A stretch of DNA of 64,000 nucleotides, from assembly GCF_000375425.1 (NCBI RefSeq), contig NZ_AQXG01000005.1, forward strand, positions 62,001 through 126,000, read 5' to 3'. This DNA comes from Gracilimonas tropica DSM 19535. GTDB lineage: Bacteria; Bacteroidota; Rhodothermia; Balneolales; Balneolaceae. Shown here one piece after another: positions 45,907 to 54,674 of this stretch. The notes under the pieces were generated by a model, which was not told where the DNA came from, made no database searches, and was given only the letters and a program-made list of their open reading frames with translations. Position numbers and translations under genes: made by a program. The stretch's first letter is position 1; each line of letters begins with the position of its first letter.

Positions 45907-47601
45907 ATGAAATTTTTTACGTCTCAGATAAGCTACTTTGTGTCGAACCGAAATACCCGAACCAACATAAAACGGCTCATACGGTTTATCTTTATCCTTA
46001 TTGCCATGATCATCGTATATGGAGTGTTGTTTCATGAGATCATGGAAATGGAAGGACAAAAACATTCCTGGGTTACCGGTTTTTACTGGACGCTTACCAC
46101 CATGACAACTCTTGGCTTTGGTGATATAACTTTTCAATCAGATATTGGACGTATTTTTTCTATCCTTGTGCTCGGTTCAGGAGTGATCTCTTTGCTGATC
46201 ATGCTTCCCTTCACATTTATTGAATTTTTCTATGCCCCCTGGATGGAAGCACAAAAACGAGCTCGTGCTCCCCGCGAACTCCCTGCTAAAACCGAAGATC
46301 ATATCATTATTACCAGCTTCGATGCCATCACCCGAACACTTATCGAAAAACTGCAGCAATATGGACATGAATACGTTCTTTTGGTCAATGACCTTCAGCA
46401 AGCCCTGGACCTTTACGACCAGGGATTTAGGGTAATGTTGGGTGAACCGGACGACCCGGAAACCTACCGAAAAATGAATGTCCAAAAAGCAGCCATGGTA
46501 GTGACCGGAGGAACAGATATGTTCAATACAAATGTCACGCATACCATCCGTGAGTTTACGGAGGACGTAAAAATTGTATCAACGGCTAACTCCTATGATT
46601 CTATAGATATTTTGAAATTGGCTGGTGCAGATCAAGTACTTCACATGGGAAATATTTTGGGCCGCGCTCTTTCCAGAAGAACATTAGGTCAGGATGCCAG
46701 GGTGCATACGGTAGGACGTTTTGGAGAATTGGTGATCGCTGAGGCAACCACCTTTGGGACCCCTTTAGTTGGTAAAACGCTACGAGAAAGCCGGTTGCGT
46801 GAAGATCTCGGAATTAATGTAGTGGGGATCTGGGAGCGTGGATCTTTTCAGGGTTCGCACCCCGATGTTGAGATCAAAAATCACAGTGTGCTTTTGCTTG
46901 CGGGTTCTGTATCACAATTGAGAAGATACGATGAGTTATTTGGGATTTATGGTATTAGTGATGAACCGATCGTGATCATAGGTGGGGGCCGTGTTGGCAG
47001 GGCAACTGCGTTTCATTTAAATCGAAGAAACATTAAATATAAGATCGTAGATAAAAATCCGGATCGCATTAAAGATTCCGAAAATTATATTTATGGAGAT
47101 GCTGCCGATCTGGAAACCCTGAAAAAAGCCGGGATTGAGAAAGCGCCAAGTGTGATTATTACCACCCATGAAGACGATGTAAACATTTATCTAACAATTT
47201 ACTGCCGTAGTCTTCGGCCAAACATTCATATTATCTCAAGATCTACGTTGGAGCGAAATGTAAGCACCCTTCACCGTGCAGGTGCTGATTTCGTAATGAG
47301 CTATGCCTCGATGGGTGCCAATGCCATCTTCAACATCTTTGAGGAGAATGATATTGTGATGATCGCAGAAGGACTGAATGTATTTAGTTTAAAGACCCCT
47401 GAAATGCTTATTGGAAAATCATTGATACAAGCCGATATTCGAAATAAAACCGGTTGTAATGTAATTGCATATCAGGTTAATGGAGATCAAATTATAAATC
47501 CTGATCCAAATGAAGCTATTCCTCAGGACAGTGAGATCATTCTGATCGGGCAATCTGAGGATGAACAACGGTTCATAGAGTTTTATAGAACAGAGGATTA
47601 A
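45907..47601 (+). CDS. Potassium channel with two RCK domains
   Basis: A 564-residue protein. Two membrane helices flank a pore loop with the selectivity filter TTLGFGD (about 60-66). Two tandem RCK units follow: TrkA_N (about 135-265; ITSFDAITRTLIEKL), TrkA_C-like, then a second Rossmann-fold RCK (about 350-480; IIGGGRVGRATAFHLNRRNIKYKIVDKNPDR) and its C-terminal lobe (about 485-564). It should form a tetrameric K+ channel gated by a nucleotide or Ca2+. It converges with cstA, overlapping by 4 bases. Confidence 0.92.
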   Translation: MKFFTSQISYFVSNRNTRTNIKRLIRFIFILIAMIIVYGVLFHEIMEMEGQKHSWVTGFYWTLTTMTTLGFGDITFQSDIGRIFSILVLGSGVISLLIMLPFTFIEFFYAPWMEAQKRARAPRELPAKTEDHIIITSFDAITRTLIEKLQQYGHEYVLLVNDLQQALDLYDQGFRVMLGEPDDPETYRKMNVQKAAMVVTGGTDMFNTNVTHTIREFTEDVKIVSTANSYDSIDILKLAGADQVLHMGNILGRALSRRTLGQDARVHTVGRFGELVIAEATTFGTPLVGKTLRESRLREDLGINVVGIWERGSFQGSHPDVEIKNHSVLLLAGSVSQLRRYDELFGIYGISDEPIVIIGGGRVGRATAFHLNRRNIKYKIVDKNPDRIKDSENYIYGDAADLETLKKAGIEKAPSVIITTHEDDVNIYLTIYCRSLRPNIHIISRSTLERNVSTLHRAGADFVMSYASMGANAIFNIFEENDIVMIAEGLNVFSLKTPEMLIGKSLIQADIRNKTGCNVIAYQVNGDQIINPDPNEAIPQDSEIILIGQSEDEQRFIEFYRTED

Positions 47602-49319
47602 GAAGATTCTTTCTTTATAATGGTTATAGCCTCCAGAATGATCCAGATGGTAAACCCGAGTATGATGGCTCCAAAAATAAATAAAAGCATGTTGGATTCT
47701 GATTCACCGTAACCGGACCATTCAAAAACTACCTGATCTACCATTGCCCAAAGCGTCATCACCATCAAGAAGATCATAGGAATGAGAGTATATAAAATAC
47801 TTCTTCCTTTTCTTTTCAACCATATGGTAACCAACAGTAAACTTATACCAGCAAGTAATTGATTGGATGTTCCGAATAATGGCCATAACAGGTATCCACC
47901 GGAACCTAATCCACGGGGTCCTTCCGGAAGTAATACAAGCGCCGCACTTGCTCCAACAGCCACTAATGTAGAGAAGTGAACTTTAGTGAGTGGTTTGATC
48001 CGGTATTCTTCCCCTAATTCATTAAGTATGTAGCGCATCAATCTAACGGAAGTATCGAGGGTAGTAGCTGCAAAACTGATAACGATCACTGCAATAATGG
48101 TTTTAGCAGCTTCCAAAGGAATATATAACGCGGTAGCCAGTTGAGCAGCCCCTTCTACAAAAATACTTAAACCGACCGATCCTGCTTCTGAGAATGAATG
48201 GTACACATCCTTGAATTCTCCGGTAGAATTAAAGTAAGTGACAACCGCAACAATAGTGATCAAAGCAAGAGACCCTTCACCAATTGCACCTAAATAACCC
48301 ACAAAACGGGCATCTGTTTCTTTATCCAGTTGTTTGGCTGTTGTTCCCGAAGAAACCAATCCGTGAAAACCAGAAATAGCTCCACATGCAATGGTTATAA
48401 ACAACAGCGGAAACCAACTCACATCCGTTGCTTCTGCATTAGTAACCGGAGCCGTAATCTCCGGATTGCTGATAAATAGCCCAAGATATAACAGTGCCAA
48501 TCCCAATATAAGCTGGTAGGCATTAATAAGATCTCTGGGCTGAAGTAATTTCCAAACAGGAAGCGTGGAAGCAAAATACACGTAGATCATCAATACTAAG
48601 ATCCACACAAAAAATGCCATTTCTATACCGGATAGCCCTAAAATTACCATGTTTTCACTACCACCAAAATATTGAACCAGGTCAATTTGTAAGATGGGAA
48701 CATAGCTGGCTAAAATGGCGGTGAAATACATAACAAAAAGGACAAATACTGAAGGAATCACCATATTACCTGATTTTCGATAGGAGCGTACTCCAATCCA
48801 AATAGCCAAAGGTATCTGTATAAAAATAGAAAGAACTGTTGCAGGAAAATTAATGAACAGGTTTGAGATCACCCATGCAAAAACCGCATTCACCATCAAC
48901 ACAAGAATCAAAATGATAAATAGAAAAAGAAGTTTTGCCCGGTGGCCTATTAACTTATCAGCGAGTGTGCCTACCGACTGTCCCCTATGACGAACCGATA
49001 ATACCATGGTTCCAAAATCATGGACTCCGGCCGCAAGTATGGTACCCAAAACTACCCAAAGCATGGCAGGCAGCCATCCCCAATATACAGCTATAGCAGG
49101 TCCAACAATTGGGGCTGCACCCGCAATGGAGGTAAAATGATGTCCCAAAAGCACAAATTTGTTGGCCGGTACATAATCAACACCATCTTCAAACTCGTGT
49201 GCGGGCGTCATAAAATCCGGATTGAGCTGGTAGATCTTTTCAGCTAAAAATTTTGAATAGTATCGATATCCAATAAAAAATAAGAACAGCGAAAGCGCAG
49301 CGACCCAACTTGCTTGCAT
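47598..49319 (-). CDS. cstA: Carbon starvation protein CstA (short form)
   Basis: A 573-residue membrane protein with many helices. The family signatures are GHHFTSIAGAAPIVGPAIAVYWGWLPAMLWVVLG and GVHDFGTMVLSVRHRGQSVGTLADKLIG near the N-terminus, then ISGFHGLVSSGTTAKQL and SFAATTLDTSVRLMRYILNELG. CstA-type proteins import peptides or pyruvate during starvation. At 573 residues this is shorter than the ~700-residue E. coli type but typical of many other phyla. It has no partner gene adjacent; the DUF3820 gene is divergent, 112 bases away. Confidence 0.95.
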   Translation of the reverse strand: MQASWVAALSLFLFFIGYRYYSKFLAEKIYQLNPDFMTPAHEFEDGVDYVPANKFVLLGHHFTSIAGAAPIVGPAIAVYWGWLPAMLWVVLGTILAAGVHDFGTMVLSVRHRGQSVGTLADKLIGHRAKLLFLFIILILVLMVNAVFAWVISNLFINFPATVLSIFIQIPLAIWIGVRSYRKSGNMVIPSVFVLFVMYFTAILASYVPILQIDLVQYFGGSENMVILGLSGIEMAFFVWILVLMIYVYFASTLPVWKLLQPRDLINAYQLILGLALLYLGLFISNPEITAPVTNAEATDVSWFPLLFITIACGAISGFHGLVSSGTTAKQLDKETDARFVGYLGAIGEGSLALITIVAVVTYFNSTGEFKDVYHSFSEAGSVGLSIFVEGAAQLATALYIPLEAAKTIIAVIVISFAATTLDTSVRLMRYILNELGEEYRIKPLTKVHFSTLVAVGASAALVLLPEGPRGLGSGGYLLWPLFGTSNQLLAGISLLLVTIWLKRKGRSILYTLIPMIFLMVMTLWAMVDQVVFEWSGYGESESNMLLFIFGAIILGFTIWIILEAITIIKKESS

Positions 49320-49430
49320 AAATAATGATTCTGTTTAAATATTAATGCACTCCATTACCATTACTTTAATTACTATTTTTCATTTTGTGATGCAAATACT
49401 GAACATTATGCTCATAGCTCAGAAAATGTA

Positions 49431-49673
49431 ATGTACGATTCTACTTTCCTCATAAAACTGGTGCAAGCTAAAATGCCTTTTGGACAGTACAAGGATCGGT
49501 ATATCACCAGTTTGCCAGTGCATTACCTGGAATGGTTTTCGAGACAGGGATTTCCAAAAGGACAACTGGGTCAATATTTAGCCACGATGTTCGAAATAAA
49601 AACCAACGGGTTGGATGACATTCTCAAGCCTATTATTCGGGAGCATAGAAATTTTGGAATGGAACGCAGATAA
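49431..49673 (+). CDS. DUF3820 family small protein
   Basis: The product has 80 residues. MPFGQYKDRYITSLPVHYLEWFSRQGFPKGQLGQYL matches the DUF3820 pattern (MPFGKYKG, LPxxYLxWF, GxLGxxL). In Pseudomonas, a member was described as a quorum-regulated virulence factor, but the biochemical role is unknown. It is single and monocistronic, and ends at a hairpin. Confidence 0.88.
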   Translation: MYDSTFLIKLVQAKMPFGQYKDRYITSLPVHYLEWFSRQGFPKGQLGQYLATMFEIKTNGLDDILKPIIREHRNFGMERR

Positions 49674-49722
49674 GACGGATTCAATAACTCATTCCCTAAC
49701 TCCTGCTTGGGAATGCCGTCTT
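49672..49722. terminator. Interrupted inverted repeat between convergent genes
   Basis: aagacgg (49672-49678) pairs with ccgtctt (49716-49722), and cattccc (49690-49696) with gggaatg (49709-49715), with an 11-base bulge on one side. It overlaps the DUF3820 stop and lies before the convergent CPBP gene. It could end either transcript, although a clear T run is missing; a further ccgtctt follows at 49730. Confidence 0.5.
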
Positions 49723-49754
49723 GGAAACTCCGTCTTCCAGATATCAAATATCCC

Positions 49755-50357
49755 CTAATCATTCCGCTGAATTGCCACCAACATCACCAAATCATAAACG
49801 GCATGAGCGGCCATTGCGGCAAATAAACCGATGTGCTCAAAAAGAAGCCCAAGTGTAAAACTGAGCCCAAACATCATCGCACCAAATGCAATGTGAATCG
49901 GGGACTTAAATTTAAAATAACCGTGAATTCCTATAAAAATGATGGATGTAAGTGTATTGCCAAGAACAGGTTGAATTGCACCGCGAAATAATAACTCTTC
50001 CCCTGCCCCGGCAAATAGCGATACCTGAGTGTTATCAAAGAAAGAAAAGTTGGCGTTCGACAAAGCATTGAAGACTGAAAAATCAGAAAGGACATCTTTC
50101 ACTGAAGTCCGGGTAATCACAAAATAAATAATAGCTGCTAAAATCAGACCAACACCGGTACCAAGACCCATCTGTTGTCCTATTGAAAAATTACTTCCAA
50201 AAACTTCAAATATACCTCCCTCGTGCCAATAGCGTATGATCAGGAAGGAGAAAAACACATATATATTAGCCGAAACCAACGATAAGATCAGCAACTTCAA
50301 CGAGGAAAGTTCTAAAAAAGACCGGTCTTCGGGTGATTCTTTTTGAGGATCATCCAT
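49755..50357 (-). CDS. CPBP intramembrane glutamic protease family
   Basis: The product has 200 residues and about six membrane helices. The Abi/CPBP motif 1 is AGEELLFRGAIQPVLG (EExxxR), and motif 2 is in IHIAFGAMMFGLSF with a His-bearing segment in AAMAAHAVYDLV. Members are membrane-embedded proteases related to Rce1, some giving bacteriocin immunity. It begins 9 bases after the DUF2914 gene and is probably cotranscribed. Confidence 0.92.
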   Translation of the reverse strand: MDDPQKESPEDRSFLELSSLKLLILSLVSANIYVFFSFLIIRYWHEGGIFEVFGSNFSIGQQMGLGTGVGLILAAIIYFVITRTSVKDVLSDFSVFNALSNANFSFFDNTQVSLFAGAGEELLFRGAIQPVLGNTLTSIIFIGIHGYFKFKSPIHIAFGAMMFGLSFTLGLLFEHIGLFAAMAAHAVYDLVMLVAIQRND

Positions 50358-50366
50358 AAAATATTC

Positions 50367-51464
50367 TTAAAAAACTTTGGTTGCCAATGATCCGGTATAA
50401 GTTGTTGAATCCTGAATGATCTCAAAGTTTATGATTCCTAATACCAGTTCATCGTTGGTTACTACATCAACCTTCCACTTCCCTTCCATCATATTCGATT
50501 TGTAAGTATATCCGCGAAATCCACCTTCACGCCCCCCCGTTATTTCGAATCCGATCTCATCGATAACTTCCCATTTATTAGTATAAGGACTAAACCATTT
50601 CCAGCGATGCATTACCGATTCCTTGAGATCGGAAGGGGCAAAAATAGACGTAAACACAAATAAACTATCACCGGGTTTATGATGATATTGATACTGATTA
50701 TCGCGCCAGATTTTATACCAGGGATTCTGTTCGTAGGTCACAAAATATTCATCAGTTTCAATATTTCGTTCTACATTATGAGCCACCAATCCTGACTCCA
50801 TCGCCAAAGGCACCGGTGGTATCAAGTTGAAAAAATAAAAGGTGTTGATGAGAAGATAGATCCCAAGGATCAATCCTGACATCCGTCCCATGCTAATCTC
50901 CTTTTGGGTAGAAGGACTGGTATTATATATATAAATGATGAGCGCCAAGGTAATACTCAGGCTGATGGTTCCCGAAAGCATAAACAAAAACGTATTCATA
51001 CTCTTCACCAGCACCGGAATGAAAAACGTGAAGAAGGTGAAATTCACAAAAAAGTAGGCACTAAACTGAAGATATTTATTGGATATTCGTTTTTTCAGAA
51101 GTTCATTGGCAAACAGCAAAACCACTAAAATGATGAAAAAACTGATGGTCTTTGAAAAGGAAACGCTGCGGGAAAAATAGATCACATAGGCACTGCATAA
51201 TCCTCCCAGGAAAAACTGAATAGCCAGTGGGAGATAATCCTCATATTTCTCAAAAAAAGTGCCTTTCCATTTATCATCGCCGGAAAGATTAAACAAGTAG
51301 AGACAAATGGTAAGTGAAGTGAGATAGGTAGATAAAATGATTTGATCATACAGCCGATCGATACGGCCGAGTGTGAGTGAATCCCACAAAAATCCGACCA
51401 TAAAAAAGACCACCGGCAAATACCGCTGGTTAGCCCGCACAAAAGCCCTGAACCGATTGATCAT
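50367..51464 (-). CDS. DUF2914-type membrane protein
   Basis: A 365-residue protein with about eight membrane helices in the first 220 residues, then a soluble domain. The soluble part contains MHRWKWFSPYTNKWEVIDEIGFEITGGREGGFRGYTYKSNMMEGKWKVDVVTNDELVLGIINFEI, which fits the DUF2914 pattern (Trp-rich, GGRExGFR, GxWxVDVxTxxG). Domain function is unknown. It is directly upstream of the CPBP protease gene, a hint that they work together. Confidence 0.88.
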   Translation of the reverse strand: MINRFRAFVRANQRYLPVVFFMVGFLWDSLTLGRIDRLYDQIILSTYLTSLTICLYLFNLSGDDKWKGTFFEKYEDYLPLAIQFFLGGLCSAYVIYFSRSVSFSKTISFFIILVVLLFANELLKKRISNKYLQFSAYFFVNFTFFTFFIPVLVKSMNTFLFMLSGTISLSITLALIIYIYNTSPSTQKEISMGRMSGLILGIYLLINTFYFFNLIPPVPLAMESGLVAHNVERNIETDEYFVTYEQNPWYKIWRDNQYQYHHKPGDSLFVFTSIFAPSDLKESVMHRWKWFSPYTNKWEVIDEIGFEITGGREGGFRGYTYKSNMMEGKWKVDVVTNDELVLGIINFEIIQDSTTYTGSLATKVF

Positions 51465-51589
51465 GTTCTACCTGAAATTTTTGGAATAAAATTCAGCCCG
51501 AAGATAGGGTTGGTTGGGCTTTTTTAGAAATGGGATTGGAACGCGGATGATAAGAATTTGTTGAATGCTCGCTGAGTTCTTATGCTGAC

Positions 51590-51618
51590 TGGTTCCACAC
51601 GCTCTGCGTTGGAACCAA
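51590..51618. repeat. Inverted repeat, REP-like
   Basis: tggttcca and tggaacca enclose cacgctctgcgt. The internal cgctctgcgttgga (51601-51614) is the reverse complement of tccaacgcagagcg at 51656-51669, so this forms an inverted pair with the next repeat 40 bases on. Confidence 0.6.
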
Positions 51619-51635
51619 TGGATATTTTAATAACT

Positions 51636-51680
51636 GATGAGCCAACAACTACACTCCAACGCAGAGCGTATGGAGCGAGA
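51636..51680. repeat. Direct repeat, left of toxin-antitoxin pair
   Basis: A 45-base unit beginning tgatgagcc, with a 30-base block (51651-51680) that recurs exactly at 52366-52395. It lies 20 bases before the end of the toxin gene. Confidence 0.8.
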
Positions 51681-51699
51681 TAAGTTGATACTTTAGAAT

Positions 51700-51987
51700 T
51701 TACAACTTCTTAGGTGGCATTCTTGCCTCATGAACAACTGTTAAAACAAATAGAACTTCTTCTCTCACTTCATACATTATTCGGTAAGGATGTACAAAGA
51801 CCTCTCTTATGGAATCCTTTTTATATTCGGGTACTATTCTTCCCTGTAAAGGTTGGGTAACTACTTTTTCAGCTCGGTTTATTATCTCTAAAATGGTTGA
51901 ATTGGCATAAAAAGGAGAATCTTGAGCTATGTAATCATAGATTTGATCTAATTGCTTTTCTGATTTTTTAGACCAGATAATTTTCAT
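51700..51987 (-). CDS. RelE/ParE-family toxin
   Basis: The product has 95 residues, typical. MKIIWSKKSEKQLDQIYDYIAQDSPFYANSTILEII, LQGRIVPEYKKDSIREVFVHPYRIMYEV and VVHEARMPPKK give the whole family fold, with the HPYRIMYEV segment and late Arg residues. The HxxR-type basic residues of ribonucleases are incomplete, so it could be ParE-like (gyrase-targeting) rather than RelE-like. It starts one base after the antitoxin stop (TAAATG) and is translated from the same message. Confidence 0.92.
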   Translation of the reverse strand: MKIIWSKKSEKQLDQIYDYIAQDSPFYANSTILEIINRAEKVVTQPLQGRIVPEYKKDSIREVFVHPYRIMYEVREEVLFVLTVVHEARMPPKKL

Positions 51988-52182
51988 TTACACCGAAAGT
52001 TTATCAGCAAACTTTTTCTTTAGCTCTTCATGAGAAATTACTCTGCCTTCTTCTATATCTTCTAATCCCTGTTCTATCGACTGTCGGACGTAAATTTTAT
52101 ACATCACATCATTCCAAGTAGCATCTTCAGGGAGTTCATTCAACAATTCGTTAATCTCTTTTTTAAGTACGGCCTTTTCCAT
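51988..52182 (-). CDS. Antitoxin partner of RelE/ParE toxin
   Basis: The product has 64 residues from the ATG at 52182, which has AGGAAA just upstream and excludes an earlier in-frame start. MEKAVLKKEINELLNELPED is followed by WNDVMYKIYVRQSIEQGLEDIEEGRVISHEELKKKF, the usual short antitoxin whose C-terminal helix lies across the toxin. No clear DNA-binding domain is visible. Repeats at 51636 and 52352 bracket the pair. Confidence 0.88.
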   Translation of the reverse strand: MEKAVLKKEINELLNELPEDATWNDVMYKIYVRQSIEQGLEDIEEGRVISHEELKKKFADKLSV

Positions 52183-52351
52183 GATTTTCCTATTTAGTCT
52201 CATCTATTATCGCAAGGAAGGGAATAAAATGCAATTTTAAGACGATTGCCAAATGTTCTCTTTTGAACCTTTATTGGAAGGATTTTTGGGTTTTACTGAT
52301 TAAAGCAGAAATACTGTGAATCCTTAAATCCAAAAAATCATGGTTTCTAAT

Positions 52352-52395
52352 TGATGAGCCTACAGTACACTCCAACGCAGAGCGTATGGAGCGAG
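52352..52395. repeat. Direct repeat, right of toxin-antitoxin pair
   Basis: A 44-base unit like 51636-51680, with the identical 30-base block at 52366-52395. It lies 30 bases before the purM end, in the 242-base gap upstream of the antitoxin. Confidence 0.8.
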
Positions 52396-52424
52396 TGCAA
52401 ATCCAAAATTCATTATTTAGAATT

Positions 52425-53432
52425 TTAAATTATCGCCCCAACTTCAAAAACCTCTTCTCCCAATTCCTTAGCTTTAGCTTTCACCGTATCCACTTCACTC
52501 TCAGAAACAACCGCAATCAATCCAATTCCAAGATTAAAAGTGGCTTGCATATCTTCTTCGGGGACGTTGCCGATTTCCTGAATCAAATTATAAACCGGAG
52601 GTCGTTCCCAGCCTTTCCAGTTGATATCCAGCTTCAATCCTTCCGGTAAAATGCGTTTGGTGTTTCCTACAATTCCGCCGCCCGTGATGTGGGAAAACCC
52701 ATTTACGCCATCCAACTCTTTCAATGCTGTGATCAGCGACAAATACGATCTATGCACTTTTAACAATTCATCTCCAACCGTGCTACCCAAATCTTCCACA
52801 TAATTCTCAACTTTGTATTTGCTGAACAACACTTTTCGGGCCAGGGAATATCCGTTGGTATGTAATCCGGAGCTTTTAAAGCCGAGCAACACATCTCCTC
52901 TTTCGATATCAGATCCGTTGATGACTTTTTCTTCATCCACAATGCCCACGATGGTTCCGGCCAGATCGAATTCTCCCGCATCATAAATATCCGGCATCTC
53001 GGCAGTTTCGCCTCCGATCAGTGCTACGCCATTATCTTTACAGGCTTTAGCAAATCCTTTGACTACGTCCACGCCTACATGCTGCTCCAATTTCCCCGTA
53101 GAAAAATAATCGAGAAAGAACAGCGGCTTTGCTCCACAAACGGCAATATCATTTACGCAGTGATTCACGAGATCCTGTCCCACCGTGTTGTATCGACCGG
53201 CTTTAAAAGCAACGATCAGCTTGGTTCCCACTCCATCTACAGAACTCACAAAAACCGGCTTTTGGTAGGAGCCGAGATCCGGACGAAAGAATCCTCCAAA
53301 ACCTCCAATATTGGAGAGCACCTCCGGTCCATGGGTATCTTTAACCACACCCTTGATAGATTCTACCATTTCCTCTCCGGCTTTGATATCCACTCCGGAA
53401 TCTTTGTAAGTCATTGGTTTTTTATTGCTCAT
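52425..53432 (-). CDS. purM: Phosphoribosylformylglycinamidine cyclo-ligase
   Basis: A 335-residue AIR synthetase. MTYKDSGVDIKAGEEMVESIK is the classic start. GVGTKLIVAFKAGRYNTVGQDLVNHCVNDIAVCGAKPLFFLDYF, GLIGGETAEMPDIY-like GGETAEMPDIYDAGEFDLAGTIVG and ITGGGIVGNTKRILP follow. It closes the imidazole ring in purine synthesis. It stands alone on the minus strand and reads away from the candidate origin, which begins about 150 bases upstream. Confidence 0.97.
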   Translation of the reverse strand: MSNKKPMTYKDSGVDIKAGEEMVESIKGVVKDTHGPEVLSNIGGFGGFFRPDLGSYQKPVFVSSVDGVGTKLIVAFKAGRYNTVGQDLVNHCVNDIAVCGAKPLFFLDYFSTGKLEQHVGVDVVKGFAKACKDNGVALIGGETAEMPDIYDAGEFDLAGTIVGIVDEEKVINGSDIERGDVLLGFKSSGLHTNGYSLARKVLFSKYKVENYVEDLGSTVGDELLKVHRSYLSLITALKELDGVNGFSHITGGGIVGNTKRILPEGLKLDINWKGWERPPVYNLIQEIGNVPEEDMQATFNLGIGLIAVVSESEVDTVKAKAKELGEEVFEVGAII

Positions 53433-53589
53433 GGTATTGCCACTAAATCTCTAAAACACTAAAAGTTTAATCTGGAAAAGTGATAAGGAATCATTTTTGA
53501 GAGATAACATTTATCACTTCATCACTCTTCACTAACAACACACAAATATAGAAGGATTATCAGAGTGTTTTGGAAACTTTTTCTCACAC

Positions 53590-53950
53590 TTTTCCACACC
53601 TAAGAGATAACAAGAATGGGATTTATAAGTTTTAGTAATAGTAGTAGAGTATGTGGATAAGTGGATAACTTTTTTATCCCGATTTATACAGCGAGTGCGA
53701 AAAACATGTGGATAGTTTTGTGTATAACTTACTCTTAAAAATCAGTAGCTTAAATAGAATCGAAATTAGTATTCCACAAGTTTATATATTTTGAACATAA
53801 AAGTGGCCGGAACATCATTCACACCAAAAGTTATTCTTTCGAATTGTTGATAGAGTAATTTTATTGTTGAAACCTGTTGACAATTTTAGGCAGTTTGAGT
53901 TATCCAACTTTTATCAAAGAGTAATCCACATAGTAATCCACATATCCACA
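53590..53950. other. Candidate chromosome origin (oriC), DnaA-box cluster
   Basis: An AT-rich gap of 522 bases between purM and dtd with no gene. DnaA-box-like 9-mers are TTTTCCACA (53590), TGTGGATAA (53652, perfect), AGTGGATAA (53660), TGTGGATAG (53707), TGTGTATAA (53719, perfect TTATNCACA), TATTCCACA (53770), TAATCCACA (53922 and 53934) and ATATCCACA (53942). They occur on both strands. AT-rich stretches at 53730-53900 could be the unwinding region. Genes left of here are mostly minus and right of here mostly plus. No dnaA gene is near, and this is a prediction only. Confidence 0.65.
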
Positions 53951-53954
53951 GTTT

Positions 53955-54395
53955 ATGAAAGCAGTCATTCAGCGCGTGAAATCGTCATCTGTTATGGTAG
54001 AAAATGAAATTACCGGAGCCATTGAGCAAGGCCTTTTAGTTTTGATCGGCATTCATCAGGACGATACCAAAAAGCAAATGGAATGGATCTGCAGGAAGAT
54101 CGCCAAACTCCGCATTTTTGAAGATGAAGAAGGTAAAATGAACAATTCTGTGCAGGATGTGGGTGGAGGAATTTTACTCGTTTCTCAATTCACCTTATAC
54201 GCCAATTCCGATAAAGGAACGCGACCCAGTTTCATCGAAGCAGCCCGACCCGAAAAAGCAGAACCCATGTATGAAGAGATGATACAATGGTTCAAAACGC
54301 ATACTGACCTCAACATCCAAACCGGAAAATTCGGAGCCATGATGAACGTAAAACTCGAAAACGATGGCCCGGTCACTATTATATTAGAGAAATAG
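53955..54395 (+). CDS. dtd: D-aminoacyl-tRNA deacylase
   Basis: The product has 146 residues, the exact family length. MKAVIQRVKSSSVMVENEITGAIEQGLLVLIGI is the canonical start, LLVSQFTLYANSDKGTRPSF is the catalytic SQFTL region, and TGKFGAMMNVKLENDGPVTIILE carries the Gly-cisPro-like motif that selects D-residues (here GAMM...). It removes D-amino acids from tRNAs. It begins 5 bases after the last DnaA-box-like sequence. Confidence 0.97.
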   Translation: MKAVIQRVKSSSVMVENEITGAIEQGLLVLIGIHQDDTKKQMEWICRKIAKLRIFEDEEGKMNNSVQDVGGGILLVSQFTLYANSDKGTRPSFIEAARPEKAEPMYEEMIQWFKTHTDLNIQTGKFGAMMNVKLENDGPVTIILEK

Positions 54396-54496
54396 GAAAA
54401 TACAATATCAGTCCTATGAACTTTTTAGATAATTCGATGTTCACAAAGAGATGGAATAGGATTTTTTAACCTAATATTACTACAAATCCAAATGGT

Positions 54497-54643
54497 GTCA
54501 TCCCGAGCAGGCAAAATGTTGAAAAAAAAGACTTCCTTACGCGAGGGATCTCAACATTTAATACCAATTGCCAGTGTAGACTTTGAGATCCATCGCGTTC
54601 ACCGTATGATACTTTATAAAACCCTGCAGGCGCTCTGGATGAC
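54497..54643. repeat. Dispersed repeat B, copy 2
   Basis: A 147-base element with ends gtcatccc and ggatgac, containing gagggatctcaa and tttgagatcc. It has the same length and plan as 19983-20129. It can fold as one long hairpin, and lies between dtd and the phosphatase gene without any coding frame of its own. Confidence 0.7.
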
Positions 54644-54674
54644 AACATTTAAAAGATTGTTTTAGTTAAAAAAA

